The notes under the pieces: model-generated
Told to the model about the DNA's origin: nothing
The model's input: only the letters and a program-made list of their open reading frames with translations
Databases searched by the model: none
Assembly: GCA_013350335.1 (NCBI GenBank)
Contig: CM023532.1
Coordinates: 88,105,383 to 88,169,382, forward strand
Direction of reading: 5' to 3'
DNA length: 64,000 nt
Source: Chimonanthus salicifolius
Lineage: Eukaryota > Streptophyta > Magnoliopsida > Laurales > Calycanthaceae
In this document: in pieces, positions 45,493 through 57,803 of the stretch
Numbering within the stretch: the stretch's first letter is position 1
Layout of the letters: each line of letters starts with the position of its first letter
Program-made: the position numbers and the translations under genes

Positions 45493-47737
45493 GTGAGTAT
45501 TTCTTAAACAAGAAATTTTGGATTTTAGGGTTTAAGAATTGGAATTTATTTTGTATTAATGTAATGGTGGATAGATAATTTTATGCAATGGAGTTTAAAC
45601 CCATCAAATGAGAGGGTGGAAGATGGAGAAAACCCTAAATGGGTGAATTAGGGTTAGGGTAAGAAAATGACTAAATGGGTTATGTGCATTATGTAAATTA
45701 TGAAATTAAGAATGGAAAGCAATGAGGGTGTTAAGTTAATGAATTGTAGTAAATGAGTGAATGTGGGAAAGGTTTCAAAATGCCTTTTATGATGGAAAGT
45801 TTGATTAAATTAAGATGACCTTATGAGTGATTAAATTAAGCTTGGGGTTGATGCATTTTAGTCTCACAAATTAGAATGCTTGAAGGGCTAAAATGTAGAA
45901 TTATGCATGTGTTTAAATCAATGCAAATGTGGCTAAGTTAATGGTCTAAAATGGCATAAAGAAATATTGGACCATGAACCATGGGTTCGGCCATGGAGAA
46001 TGGCCGAACCCTATGGTGATGTAATAAGGATCAATTGATGGGTTTAGAGGATGGAAAAGAGGGATTAATGTATGGATGAGTTTAGAGTTTTAAATGAGTA
46101 ATGGTGTGGCCCCAAGAGACATGGAAAAATAGTGGAATATGAACCATGGGTTCGGCCATGGTGTATGGCCGAACCCTATGGTAATGTTTACAAATTTTAA
46201 ATGGGCTTAAAAGGATGGAAAATGGGGAAAGGACACCATGGGTTCGGCCATGGTGTATGGCCGAACCCATGGCCCAATTGTAACCCATTGTAGTGGGTTA
46301 AATTGGATGATGGATGGTGTTTGTGGCCTCCAAAGGGAATGAATGAGTGATGCACTCATTGAAGTTAAATGCATAAGGTAAACCCCATCGGAGGATTTGA
46401 TGAATTAGGTATTTTGAATCCATGACCCAAATGGTGGATCATTTTTAGGTCTAAGGTTAATGTGTATGTATGTGATTAAGTAATGGGAATTGGATTAATT
46501 AGATGACAAGTTTTAATAGTTTGGTGGGTCATAAATGAACCTAAGTTAGGGATCTAAGTTTAAAAATCAATTTTGGACTTAATCATGCATGCATAAATGG
46601 GTGATTAACCATGGAAAATGAGGTAGTGGCAAAACCGTAATTAAATGCCAAATTCAAGAATTCCATGGAGATTGATCATGGAATGAGGGGATCTAATGTG
46701 ATAACCTTATAAGTGGTTAATAAAGCCTAGGGTGGCTGATTTTAGGCATATGTACTTAAAAAAAATATATAATGGATTAGGTGGGACCCACAAAACCTAA
46801 ATGGTGACCGGTTTTTCATAAGGGCTTATAAATGGTTGAAACATGGACTAATGATTAGTGTGTAACAAGGTACTGGACATCGCAGGCGGTGCGCGATCGG
46901 CGACCGGGTTTGTCGAGCGAAAAAATGTAAAAGGACGCAAGTCGGTATCAGGTAGGATTCCTACATTTTTGTAAGCCATGGATTGGGTGATGTTTTCTTT
47001 AATTTATTTTGGAAAGCATGTGGTTGCCTTTAAGATGAGTTTTGGATTATGTATCTTGTGATGTTTTCCTTTAAATTATTTTGGAAATCATGTGAATGTC
47101 TTAAGATGGATTTTGGATTAAATATTATGGGATGTTTTTCCCTTTGATTTATTTGATAATCAAGTAATTGTTTTAAGATGGGTTTTTGTGTTACTATTGA
47201 ACTACATATATTTACATGGCACATGGCATCTACATCTCATGCATGGCATGGGAGGGATATGACAGGGAAATGATGAAATGAAACCGGAGTCCATGCTCCG
47301 TCGGGGCGACCGATAAACAGCATGGGGACATTTCACATATGTATTATGATACCTTGATGATGCTTTTCCATCAAGGGGGATGTTGTATTTATTATTGTAC
47401 CTTGATGATGGTTCTTCCATCAAGGGGGGGAATGCCTAGTGTGGATTGCATCTTGATGAGGCTTTTGCATCAAGAGGGTCATGGTACGATGATGGTATGG
47501 ATTCTATTTGGAATACTATGGATGGTTGGAAAAAGGGACATTGTAGAGTTGAAGATGAGATTGATGGGTGGGATTCATGACATAAAACACCCATTGCATT
47601 ACATTGTACCAAATGGCATAATTTTGAGATAATATCTTCTATATGCTTTGTTATTACTAATCCATGTACTAGCCCTACTCGGAGTCCTACTGGGCGCGTG
47701 TTTTAACGCCCTACTTCTACCCTAGCTGATGACGCAG
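45493..47737 (+). other. Putative LTR intron in C 5' LTR
   Basis: Donor GTGAGTATTTC at 45493; branch-like TTAAC, CTACTTCTACC, CCTAG (47725) and GCAG|G (47737). Confidence 0.45.
45982..46272 (+). repeat. Palindrome array in C 5' LTR (3 copies)
   Basis: Copies at 45982-46011, 46148-46176 and 46236-46272. The last is the best in the window: perfect 16-nt arms CCATGGGTTCGGCCAT and ATGGCCGAACCCATGG with loop GGTGT. Confidence 0.95.
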
Positions 47738-48208
47738 GAGGTGGCGAAACGGAAGGACGGGACGGGAGTCATGCTTAGTAGCTTGGGAAGGCAGATTCAT
47801 TATTTTTTTTTAAGTTTATGTTGGAAAAATGTAATTTGAGTAACTTAGCTTGTCGGAATGTAATAAATTAGATTACTGGTTATGTTTTGGGATTTTATTA
47901 GGGACATTATGGTTTTGAGGTATTATAGAAATTTAAATGAATGTTATCTTCCTTGCTATCTCAAATCTGTAGGATAGTCTTTGTTGTTAATTCCGCACTG
48001 AGAAGTAATATTCCTTGAGCTTACATCTACGCGTGAACCGTACTCGTGGACTTGGCTCCACGCACGCGTAGGGTTGGCCAGTTAAGGGCCGGGCTTTAGA
48101 AGCTCGGACTTAACTCGCGTCGTGGCGTCCGCGCCCTTTGTCACTTTTATGGAAAAAAAAAAAAAAAATAGACTCTGATTTATGGTGAAAAGGGGCGGGC
48201 GTTACAGT

Positions 48209-48220
48209 TGGTATCAGAGC
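48209..48220 (+). promoter_or_regulatory. Primer binding site, element C
   Basis: TGGTATCAGAGC two bases after the 5' LTR, complementary to initiator tRNA-Met. Confidence 0.95.
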
Positions 48221-49014
48221 GAACTTGGAAGAATGAATCTCTCGAAGTAAGATTAAGACGGTTGAATGTCTCACTGGCAGCTAAGAATCCCAACCGACCG
48301 ACTCTTCGGAGTCCGCTGCACGGGGGCCGGGTTAATTTACTTCGATTGACTCAAACTGAAGTATTCAGTCTGAGAACAACATTTGACGAAAAGGAATGAT
48401 AGCAAGGGAAGAAAGATTCATCCTAAGTTAAATTTATCAAACGTAGCAATATAGGGCTTATTTCCCCCGAAAATGAAAACACAGTACTTTGATACTTAGG
48501 AAATTTTCCCCAAAACAAGGTGTGATCACTTAGAAATCTTTCCCCCGAATTGATGAAACAATGATAACTTTATCAAACGTAGCGAAAATAGGATGTGTTT
48601 CCCCAGTATTCTTAAGTTGAACAACAAACAGTAGGAGTTTAGAGATTCTCCCCCCATAAACAAAGGAAAACCAAGTGTGCTTATTTGGCAACTCCCCCCC
48701 AAATGGAAAAAAAAAAAAAAAAAACAATGATACTTAGGAAAATTTCCCCCAAAATGAGAAAATAAATCTAGTTTTCCCCAATTAATGGGACAATGATGGA
48801 TTTATCAAATGTAGGAAAATTTCCCCCATCTCACCAAATGGAACAAGCATTGGTACTTAGGGATGTTATTCTCAAAACTGAGTGTGCTAGTTTGGAAAAT
48901 TTTCCCCAAAATACGTTGTGTTATATGTAGGAAAATCCCCAAAACCTAGATTGGTTTTATTGGAAACTGTTGTGGATGGTGTTTGTGTATTCTATTGTAT
49001 TTTATGATATAGAT
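48221..49014 (+). other. Element C leader with recurrent CCCC blocks
   Basis: Noncoding leader of about 0.8 kb. TTTCCCC(C) blocks, each followed by an A-rich run, occur about a dozen times at 30-60 nt intervals between 48460 and 48935, with repeats of TTTATCAAA(C/T)GTAG and GATACTTAGGAAA between them. Poly-A run at 48709-48724. It looks like a decayed tandem array; a packaging or dimerisation role is only a guess. Confidence 0.7.
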
Positions 49015-49300
49015 ATGTCAAACGACGAGGAGTATATGGAACCGTGGGGTAAGGAAACCCCTAGCTGTCCCATAGATTTGGTGTCTGCATCTAGCATAAG
49101 CAGTTAGCCTGGACTTTCAGGAGGGACCTCCCGAGGAAGATGAAGGGGATTTATTATCTCTTCCTGAAGAGAATGTGGAAGACTTTCCGATGATAAGAAA
49201 GTCGGTAGGGGAAATGGGACCCGATTATAGGTACGAGTTGTGCAACTAGGTTGGGCACAACTGCACATACTACCCACCCTCTTGAAGGGGTATGCTCGAT
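49015..49300 (+). pseudogene. Zinc-knuckle ORF relic in C
   Basis: Same start as in A and B (MSNDEEYMEPWGKETPSC) but an extra base shifts it into TAG at 49105. The acidic segment (FQEGPPEEDEGD) and GHNCTYYP remnant follow in another frame, with a stop inside the knuckle. No functional product is expected. Confidence 0.72.
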
Positions 49301-51140
49301 TTGTGAACTACATGCATCAAATGAGGATAAGAGGCATGAACTTTTGATGTGGGGTATGTGTTGCATATGTTTATGAGTGAGGTAAATGTGAATGAAAAGA
49401 GTGGGGAGTATTTGTTAATGTGATATATGGGTATACTTGGGGGATGGTACAATGGCTTTTATATTGGTGATGACCCATGGCTTGATAATTTGTCATGATC
49501 AAGGGAAGAGATTTATATTATGACACATAATGGGTGATGATGTAAATGCTTTGTGAAGGGTTATAAGAGGTTCTCATGTGAACAAAGTGCCATTTGAGAC
49601 ATGTTGGATAAACAGTGTACTTGAAAGAGACCGGAATGCATGGGTTAACTTGCCACATGAAACTCGTGAGAAGATGATATTATGAGGAGAATGTGAAGGG
49701 TCTAGCTTGCAAAGACAAATATATTGTATAAAAAAAAAAAAAAATCTTCTATGTATAATGCAAGTGCATTCTCCCAATGTGTAGTATAGATTATGAATAA
49801 GTAATGATAGGCCTTGAAATGGATTTATGGCCTTAAAAAAAAAAAAAAAAAAAGCATGAATGAATGATGGACCATGAATTTATGAAAGCATTTTATTTAG
49901 TGATTGTATGAGGATTCCTTATGAGGTTATTAAGTTGTGAATTATCAATTGTGCAATGAGTTTATATGATGTACTTTGATAATTGGTGTATTCAATGAGT
50001 AATCATTGAGGAACAAGGACGTGTTATAGACTATGGGTATGATGATGAGTTGATAAAGTGCCGGGAGTTGTGAATATGTAGTATGCATGAGAAGGCCATG
50101 ATATGCCAATGCGTTTGGTTGGAAACCTAGGTGGAGCTCATGAGTAATTCCAAAGTTTAGGAATTTATGGATGGTCATGGGTGGTCTTCGAATGTATTGG
50201 GATGATTTGCTCTGGATGAGTAGCATTATTATTTTTAAAAATCTCTAGGTGTGTGTTGTAAATGGGGTAGGGTAACCTAATCGTAATTAGGTTGAATCAC
50301 TACATCTTATTAATGTGTTATTTCTTATGATACCCCAAGTTGTTGTTTGATGTGAATGGAGGTGAAAGATCTAATTACACATGAGTTGTGTTATTCGAAG
50401 ATGGTGTGTGATTTCAATTCTACGTGGCCTGCTAATGAAGGCATATGAATAGTATGATGTGGTAACCATTGATAACGTAGGCATGTAGGGTGGAATTTGG
50501 TGGTGGTGGAATTGGTAATACCTATGAATATTTTTTTGTGATGAATGGACATTATTTGACATAGTCTAAGTAAGCTTAGATATATCATTGTTTTTATGGA
50601 ATCTATGAAAGTATGTGGAATAATCCAGAAGGGTAGGAAATTAGTATTTATGTGATTGGGATTGATGTCGGGTATTGGTATTGGAGGAGTTATGAACAAA
50701 AAATGGTTAGTCCCATAGTGACTTATATGCAAATAAAAGGTATGATTGCTGTTGAGAGATGGACTTAAGGGAAAGGTTAAGAGTCTAGTGAAACTTGAAT
50801 GGGAAGCTATGGGCGACTGCCGAGTGAGACTGATCACCTGACTCTGTAGTTGGCCGATGGAGTTCCAGGAGGGTGAAGCTAGAAACCTAGTTAAAATGGA
50901 ATCAACAATGGACTTGAGCATAGGCTCGTATTGGCAGACTAACTCACACGGAGAGTAGACAAAAGAACGTATTGAAGGAGTATGGATGGGAAATATCTTG
51001 GTAGCAGGTAAAGTGAAATAGAATACATTAGTCTGCATAAAATCGCAAATGGGTTCATGAGAGAAAGAGATAGCAGGAGACAGAGTAATTTCCACAAGAA
51101 TGAAACTCATAGGTTGATATGAGTGGTGTTGATGTAATTA
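49301..51140 (+). other. Unrecognised internal DNA of C
   Basis: 1.8 kb with no recognisable domain on the plus strand; poly-A runs at 49730-49743 and 49836-49853. The right half carries a 239-codon antisense ORF. Colinear with the two unrecognised parts of B. Confidence 0.7.
50391..51110 (-). other. Long antisense ORF in C, unrecognised
   Basis: 239 codons opposite to the element, rich in Ser, His, Ile, Pro and Thr, with no motif I recognise. The matching stretch in B (56339-55935) keeps 134 codons with long identical parts (PSIRSFVYSPCELVCQY, FLASPSWNSIGQL) before a frame change. It may be the chance complement of a stop-poor strand; coding is doubtful. Confidence 0.3.
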
Positions 51141-52015
51141 AGAGATACTTGACACGATTGAACGGGAACAGCGAATAGGCCCAGAAATGGAGGAGATATG
51201 GACTAAGATGTCTACCGGTGAGGTAGTACCGGAATAAGAGTTGCGACCGGGACAAGGTCTTGTATTTCGAGGTAGGACGGATGTGCCTAGGAGCATGCAG
51301 TCGGCTATGGGGACCGATGTGTTAACCAGCACAGCAATCCACCCACACACTGATGGACAATCGGAGAGAACAATACAGATATTGGAGGATATGCTGAGAG
51401 CAGGTATGCGGGATTTCAAGGGTGGATGGGAGAATCGCCTGCCACTGGTGGAGTTCTCCTACAATAACAGTACCTCCAGATGGCTCCATTTGAGGCCTTA
51501 TATGGTGGGCCGTGTAGATCTCCAGTGCGTTAGACAAAGGTCGGTGAGCCTGCACTGGTTGGACCAAAGTTGCTTGCGGAGACTACGGCGTAGATTAAAT
51601 TTATACGGTAACCTTTACTCACTGCGCAGAGCCGTTATAAGTATTACGCCGACAAGAGGAGAAGTTTCCCCGAGTTTGAGGGGGAGATTTGGTGCTTTTG
51701 GAAGTCTCACCACGGGAGGGACACATGAGACTCAGAAAGAAGGGGAACTATCGCCTAGATTGTGGGGCCGTTTCCAATCCTAAAGAGGGTGGGGGAGGTG
51801 GCCTATTAGTTAGCACTTCCTCCACAGTAATCATTTTTACGTGATGTGTTTCATGTGTCCGGGTTGAGGAAAATACAACCCCAACCCTTCACATGTCTTG
51901 AATGTACCAGACGTCGATGTACAAAGCGACGTGATGTGTGTGGAGAAGCCGATCAGAGTGATCGGGAGAGAACAAAGGGTACTGCGGAACTCTTTGTGTC
52001 GATGTTTTGAACCTC
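51141..52015 (+). pseudogene. pol: Element C integrase remnant (rearranged)
   Basis: Starts in the linker before the integrase ([25 protein letters not shown]), then jumps from VPRS directly to MQSAMGTDVLTST, deleting the zinc region and two catalytic Asp segments. [17 protein letters not shown] and LVEFSYNNS remain, then stops and shifts. The chromodomain start (VDVQSDVMCVEKPIRVIG, EQRVLRN) is fused to the very end of the ORF by a deletion of about 97 bp between CGGAAC repeats. Confidence 0.9.
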
Positions 52016-52047
52016 TACTTCGCTCGAATTTTCGGGACGAAAATTTT

Positions 52048-52056
52048 AAAAGAGGA
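52048..52056 (+). promoter_or_regulatory. Polypurine tract, element C
   Basis: AAAAGAGGA followed by TTGTAT and the 3' LTR; same as in B. Confidence 0.8.
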
Positions 52057-53121
52057 TTGTATTGTAAGGGCCCGGAATTTTTTTTAATTAATATAAATGG
52101 GAATATTATTTATTTTAAGGATGAAAATTGGAAAATTGGTGGAGTAAATGGTAAATGGGCCAAAATTTGGATAAAGGCCCAAGTGTGGCCCAATAGACTA
52201 TGGTTTGGATTTAAATTTATTTAAATGGGTCAAGAATGGTCAAATTGGGTCAAATACCCATTTGGGACCCAATGGGTCAAGATGGTTATGCTCTAAGGTA
52301 AATGGGCTAGATGGAAATGTAATTGGGCCATAGGCCCAATGGTAATCCACTTAGAGTGAATTCAATGATTTTAAATCACCTAAGTTATTTGGAATTAAAC
52401 AATGGTGATGTGGCCAAGTGGGACCCACCTCCACCTCATCAAGTGAGGTGGCGTGTGGGCCAAGGTTTGGTGGGGCCGGCCACCATGGTTGATTTGGTCA
52501 ACCATGGGTGGAGTAATGGACTTAGGCTAAGTACCAATGGATTAACCTAAGTTAATTATCTAATTAATTAAATAATTAAATTATTTAAAATGGTAGTTAA
52601 GAGTGGTCAAAGTGGGGCCATGAGGTGAAGACTCACCTCATCTCAAACTCAAGTGAAACACGTTGGCTTGGTGGTGGTTTAGATAACCACCACCATAAAG
52701 CATTTTAAATATCTAAGAAAATATCTTAAGGTTGGTGGGTGTCATTAATGTAAAGTAAAAAATGGAGATGAGCTTTGTTGGTGTCTTATTCTCATTTTTT
52801 TTTGTTAACTCCATCCCTCCCACTCCTCCATTGCCGTCCCATGTTCAAGTGAAGGGAGAAAGAGAGCTAAGGAGGAGAGAAGAGAAGAAGAGAAGAAAGA
52901 AGTGGAATTTGGAGGGAAATTACTCTAAGGTCAAGGTTACCATCTCCTCTCTCATCACCTCTCCCTCTCCCTCTCTCAATTTAAACCCTAACTTGGCTGA
53001 TCCTAAGGTTGGGGGTTGCCACCATTGATCAAGCCTCTTGACCTATTAAAGATCAAGAGGAAGGAGAGAGGAGGCTAAGGAGACCGACGGGAGCGGCGGA
53101 AATCGGAGGAGACGTCGGATT

Positions 53122-55366
53122 GTGAGTATTTCTTAAACAAGAAATTTTGGATTTTAGGGTTTAAGAATTGGAATTTATTTTGTATTAATGTAATGGTGGA
53201 TAGATAATTTTATGCAATGGAGTTTAAACCCATCAAATGAGAGGGTGGAAGATGGAGAAAACCCTAAATGGGTGAATTAGGGTTAGGGTAAGAAAATGAC
53301 TAAATGGGTTATGTGCATTATGTAAATTATGAAATTAAGAATGGAAAGCAATGAGGGTGTTAAGTTAATGAATTGTAGTAAATGAGTGAATGTGGGAAAG
53401 GTTTCAAAATGCCTTTTATGATGGAAAGTTTGATTAAATTAAGATGACCTTATGAGTGATTAAATTAAGCTTGGGGTTGATGCATTTTAGTCTCACAAAT
53501 TAGAATGCTTGAAGGGCTAAAATGTAGAATTATGCATGTGTTTAAATCAATGCAAATGTGGCTAAGTTAATGGTCTAAAATGGCATAAAGAAATATTGGA
53601 CCATGAACCATGGGTTCGGCCATGGAGAATGGCCGAACCCTATGGTGATGTAATAAGGATCAATTGATGGGTTTAGAGGATGGAAAAGAGGGATTAATGT
53701 ATGGATGAGTTTAGAGTTTTAAATGAGTAATGGTGTGGCCCCAAGAGACATGGAAAAATAGTGGAATATGAACCATGGGTTCGGCCATGGTGTATGGCCG
53801 AACCCTATGGTAATGTTTACAAATTTTAAATGGGCTTAAAAGGATGGAAAATGGGGAAAGGACACCATGGGTTCGGCCATGGTGTATGGCCGAACCCATG
53901 GCCCAATTGTAACCCATTGTAGTGGGTTAAATTGGATGATGGATGGTGTTTGTGGCCTCCAAAGGGAATGAATGAGTGATGCACTCATTGAAGTTAAATG
54001 CATAAGGTAAACCCCATCGGAGGATTTGATGAATTAGGTATTTTGAATCCATGACCCAAATGGTGGATCATTTTTAGGTCTAAGGTTAATGTGTATGTAT
54101 GTGATTAAGTAATGGGAATTGGATTAATTAGATGACAAGTTTTAATAGTTTGGTGGGTCATAAATGAACCTAAGTTAGGGATCTAAGTTTAAAAATCAAT
54201 TTTGGACTTAATCATGCATGCATAAATGGGTGATTAACCATGGAAAATGAGGTAGTGGCAAAACCGTAATTAAATGCCAAATTCAAGAATTCCATGGAGA
54301 TTGATCATGGAATGAGGGGATCTAATGTGATAACCTTATAAGTGGTTAATAAAGCCTAGGGTGGCTGATTTTAGGCATATGTACTTAAAAAAAATATATA
54401 ATGGATTAGGTGGGACCCACAAAACCTAAATGGTGACCGGTTTTTCATAAGGGCTTATAAATGGTTGAAACATGGACTAATGATTAGTGTGTAACAAGGT
54501 ACTGGACATCGCAGGCGGTGCGCGATCGGCGACCGGGTTTGTCGAGCGAAAAAATGTAAAAGGACGCAAGTCGGTATCAGGTAGGATTCCTACATTTTTG
54601 TAAGCCATGGATTGGGTGATGTTTTCTTTAATTTATTTTGGAAAGCATGTGGTTGCCTTTAAGATGAGTTTTGGATTATGTATCTTGTGATGTTTTCCTT
54701 TAAATTATTTTGGAAATCATGTGAATGTCTTAAGATGGATTTTGGATTAAATATTATGGGATGTTTTTCCCTTTGATTTATTTGATAATCAAGTAATTGT
54801 TTTAAGATGGGTTTTTGTGTTACTATTGAACTACATATATTTACATGGCACATGGCATCTACATCTCATGCATGGCATGGGAGGGATATGACAGGGAAAT
54901 GATGAAATGAAACCGGAGTCCATGCTCCGTCGGGGCGACCGATAAACAGCATGGGGACATTTCACATATGTATTATGATACCTTGATGATGTTTTTCCAT
55001 CAAGGGGGATGTTGTATTTATTATTGTACCTTGATGATGGTTCTTCCATCAAGGTGGGGAATGCCTAGTGTGGATTGCATCTTGATGAGGCTTTTGCATC
55101 AAGAGGGTCATGGTACGATGATGGTATGGATTCTATTTGGAATACTATGGATGGTTGGAAAAAGGGACATTGTAGAGTTGAAGATGAGATTGATGGGTGG
55201 GATTCATGACATAAAACACCCATTGCATTACATTGTACCAAATGGCATAATTTTGAGATAATATCTTCTATATGCTTTGTTATTACTAATCCATGTACTA
55301 GCCCTACTCGGAGTCCTACTGGGCGCGTGTTTTAACGCCCTACTTCTACCCTAGCTGATGACGCAG
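53122..55366 (+). other. Putative LTR intron in C 3' LTR
   Basis: Same sites as in the 5' LTR: donor GTGAGTATTTC at 53122, CCTAG (55354), GCAG|G (55366). Confidence 0.45.
53612..53901 (+). repeat. Palindrome array in C 3' LTR (3 copies)
   Basis: Copies at 53612-53640, 53777-53805 and 53865-53901, identical to those in the 5' LTR. Confidence 0.93.
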
Positions 55367-55840
55367 GAGGTGGCGAAACGGAAGGACGGGACGGGAGTCA
55401 TGCTTAGTAGCTTGGGAAGGCAGATTCATTATTTTTTTTTAAGTTTATGTTGGAAAAATGTAATTTGAGTAACTTAGCTTGTCGGAATGTAATAAATTAG
55501 ATTACTGGTTATGTTTTGGGATTTTATTAGGGACATTATGGTTTTGAGGTATTATAGAAATTTAAATGAATGTTATCTTCCTTGCTATCTCAAATCTGTA
55601 GGATAGTCTTTGTTGTTAATTCCGCACTGAGAAGTAATATTCCTTGAGCTTACATCTACGCGTGAACCGTACTCGTGGACTTGGCTCCACGCACGCGTAG
55701 GGTTGGCCAGTTAAGGGTCGGGCTTTAGAAGCTCGGACTTAACTCGCGTCGTGGCGTCCGCGCCCTTTGTCACTTTTATGGAAAAAAAAAAAAAAAATAG
55801 ACTCTGATTTATGGTGAAAAGGGGCGGGCGTTACAATGAA

Positions 55841-56440
55841 TGGGCACTATTTGACATAGTCTAAGTAAGCTTAGATATGTCATTGTTTTATGGAATCTAT
55901 GAAAATATGTGGAATAATCCAGAAGGGTAGGAAATTAGTGTCTATGTGATTGGATTGATGTCGGGTATTGGTGTTGGAGGAGTTGTGAACAAAAAGGGTT
56001 AGTCCCATAGTGACTTATATGCAAATAAAAGGTATGATTGCTGTTGAGAGATGGACTTAAGGGAAAGGTTAAGAGTCTAGTGAAACTTGAATGGGAAGCT
56101 ATGGGCGACTGCCGAGTGAGACTAATCACCTGACTCTTTAGTTGGCCGATGGAGTTCCATGAGGGTGAAGCTAGAAACCTAGTTAAAATGGAATCAACAA
56201 TGGACTTGAGCATATGCTCGTATTGGCAGACTAACTCACACGGAGAGTAGACAAAAGAACGTATTGAAGGAGTACATATGGGAAATGTTTTGATAACAGA
56301 TAAAGTGAAATAGAATACGTAATCTACATAAAACCGCAAATGGATTCATGAGGAAAAGAGATAATACGAGGCAAAGTGAATTTTGCAAGAATGAAACTCA
56401 TAGGTTGATATGAGTGGTGTTGATGTAATTAAGAGGTACT
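55841..56440 (+). other. Unrecognised internal DNA of B, right part
   Basis: Continues B after C. Matches 50546-51160 of C, with an insertion point equivalent to about 50545 of C itself. No plus-strand domain; the antisense ORF at 56339-55935 corresponds to part of the 239-codon ORF in C. Confidence 0.72.
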
Positions 56441-57555
56441 TGACACAATTAAACGGGAACGACGAATAAACCCAGAAATGAAGGAGATATGAATCAAGAT
56501 ATTTGCAGGCGAGGTAGTACCGGAATAAGAATTAAGATCGAAACAGGGTCTTTTATTCCGAGGTAGGACATATGTACCTGAGAGCTGCAGAAGGGAGTTA
56601 TTGGTTGAGGCACACCAAGCCAAGCTCTCTACCCATCCGGACAGCGCCAAGATATACCATGATTTTAAGAGGCACTATGGGTGGCATGGACTCAAGAGAG
56701 ATGTGGCTGAGTTTGTGCTCGTTGCACTAACTTGTCGGCAGGTTAAGGCGGAACATCGAAAACCACCGGGTTTACTCAAACCTTTACCAGTGTCGGAGTG
56801 GAGATGGGAACATGTAGCCATGGATTTTGTGACAGGGCTACTAAAGTCATCAAGGAGCAACGATGCAATATGAGTCGACGGTACATCCGAAATGTTACCA
56901 GACTACCTGGTGTACCTCGGACTATTGTGTCCGACAGAGTATGGCAGAGCGTACAGTCGGCTATGGGGACCGACGTGTTGATCAGCACAGTATTCCACCC
57001 ACACACTGATGGACAATCAGAGAGAACAATACAGATATTGGAGGATATGCTGAGAGCAGGTATGCTGGATTTCAAGGGTGGATGGGAGAATCGCCTGCCA
57101 CTGGTGGAGTTCTCCTACAATAACAGTACCTCCAGATGGCTCCATTTGAGGCCTTATATGTTGGGCCGTGTAGATCTCCAGTGCGTTGGATAGAGGTCGG
57201 TGAGCCTGCGCTGATTGGACCGAAGTTGGTTGCGGAGACTACGGCGTAGATTAAATTTATACGGCAACCTTTACTCACTGCGCAGAGCCGTTATAAGAAT
57301 TACGCCGACAAGAGGAGAAGTTTCCCCGAGTTTGAGGTGGGAGACTTGGTGCTTTTGAAAGTTTTACCACGGAAGGGACACATGGGATTCGGAAAGAAGG
57401 GGAAACTGTCACCTAGATTTTGGGGCCGTTTCCAATCCTAAAGAGGGTGGGGGAGGTGGCCTATTAGTTAGCACTTCCTCCACATTTATCATCTTTGCAT
57501 GACGTATTCCATGTGTCCGTGTTGAGGAAGATACAACCCTGACCCTTCACATGTC
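56441..57555 (+). pseudogene. pol: Element B integrase remnant
   Basis: Retains more than C: linker, zinc region with EAHQAKLSTHPDSAKIYHD and VALTCRQVK, and MDFVTGL (first catalytic Asp). A deletion then joins SNDAI to SRRYIRN, a second removes the residues after SDR, and [14 protein letters not shown] follows in another frame. Stops and shifts continue to the GPY-like region (GRFQS). It cannot produce integrase. Confidence 0.9.
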
Positions 57556-57756
57556 TTGACTGTACAAGACGTCGATATACAAAGCGACGTGATGTGTGTG
57601 GAGGTGCCGATCAGAGTGATCGGGAGCGAACAAAGGGTACTGCGGAACCGCGCTGTTCAATTCGTCAAGGTGGTATGGGAACGACATGGCAATGAAGAGA
57701 CCTCTTGGGAACTTGAGTCGGAGATGAGAGCCTCTCATCCGGAACTCTTTATGTGA
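57556..57756 (+). CDS. Element B chromodomain ORF
   Basis: An intact 66-codon ORF covering the integrase C-terminal chromodomain (VEVPIRVIGSEQRVLRN, VKVVWERHGNEETSWELE, ASHPELFM) through the natural stop. It is equivalent to the last part of the A polyprotein. Whether it is ever translated alone is unknown; most likely it is an undamaged piece of a dead pol. Confidence 0.6.
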   Translation: MTVQDVDIQSDVMCVEVPIRVIGSEQRVLRNRAVQFVKVVWERHGNEETSWELESEMRASHPELFM

Positions 57757-57803
57757 GATGTTTTGAACCTCTACTTTGCTCGAATTTTCGGTACGAAAAT
57801 TTT

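Larger units (their letters stand above)
44433..48206 (+). repeat. Element C 5' LTR (3774 bp)
   Basis: TGTAAGGGCCCGGAATTT to GGGCGTTACA. Hairpin pair at 44796-44882, palindromes, CpG-rich block (46867-46970), CCTTGATG hairpins (47351-47475), CACGCGTA inverted repeat and U5 hairpin 48081-48114. The 75- and 88-codon ORFs here are identical to those in the 3' LTR only because the LTRs are. Confidence 0.95.
44433..55835 (+). mobile_element. Element C: young non-autonomous gypsy LTR element
   Basis: LTRs 44433-48206 and 52063-55835, TSD ATGAA at 44428-44432 and 55836-55840. The internal region of 3856 bp has primer site, leader, zinc-knuckle ORF relic, unrecognised DNA and a rearranged integrase remnant; no gag, protease or RT. 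By eye the LTRs differ at roughly six substitutions and a few short indels over 3.77 kb, so insertion is very recent although the internal region cannot encode its own machinery. It must have been mobilised in trans. Confidence 0.94.
52063..55835 (+). repeat. Element C 3' LTR (3773 bp)
   Basis: Nearly identical to 44433-48206. Differences seen include one or two near 52087-52110, G for A in AAGATGGTTATG, T for C at about 54991, T for G at about 55055, T for C at about 55718 in the U5 hairpin (55710-55743), and poly-A length near 55782. Confidence 0.95.
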
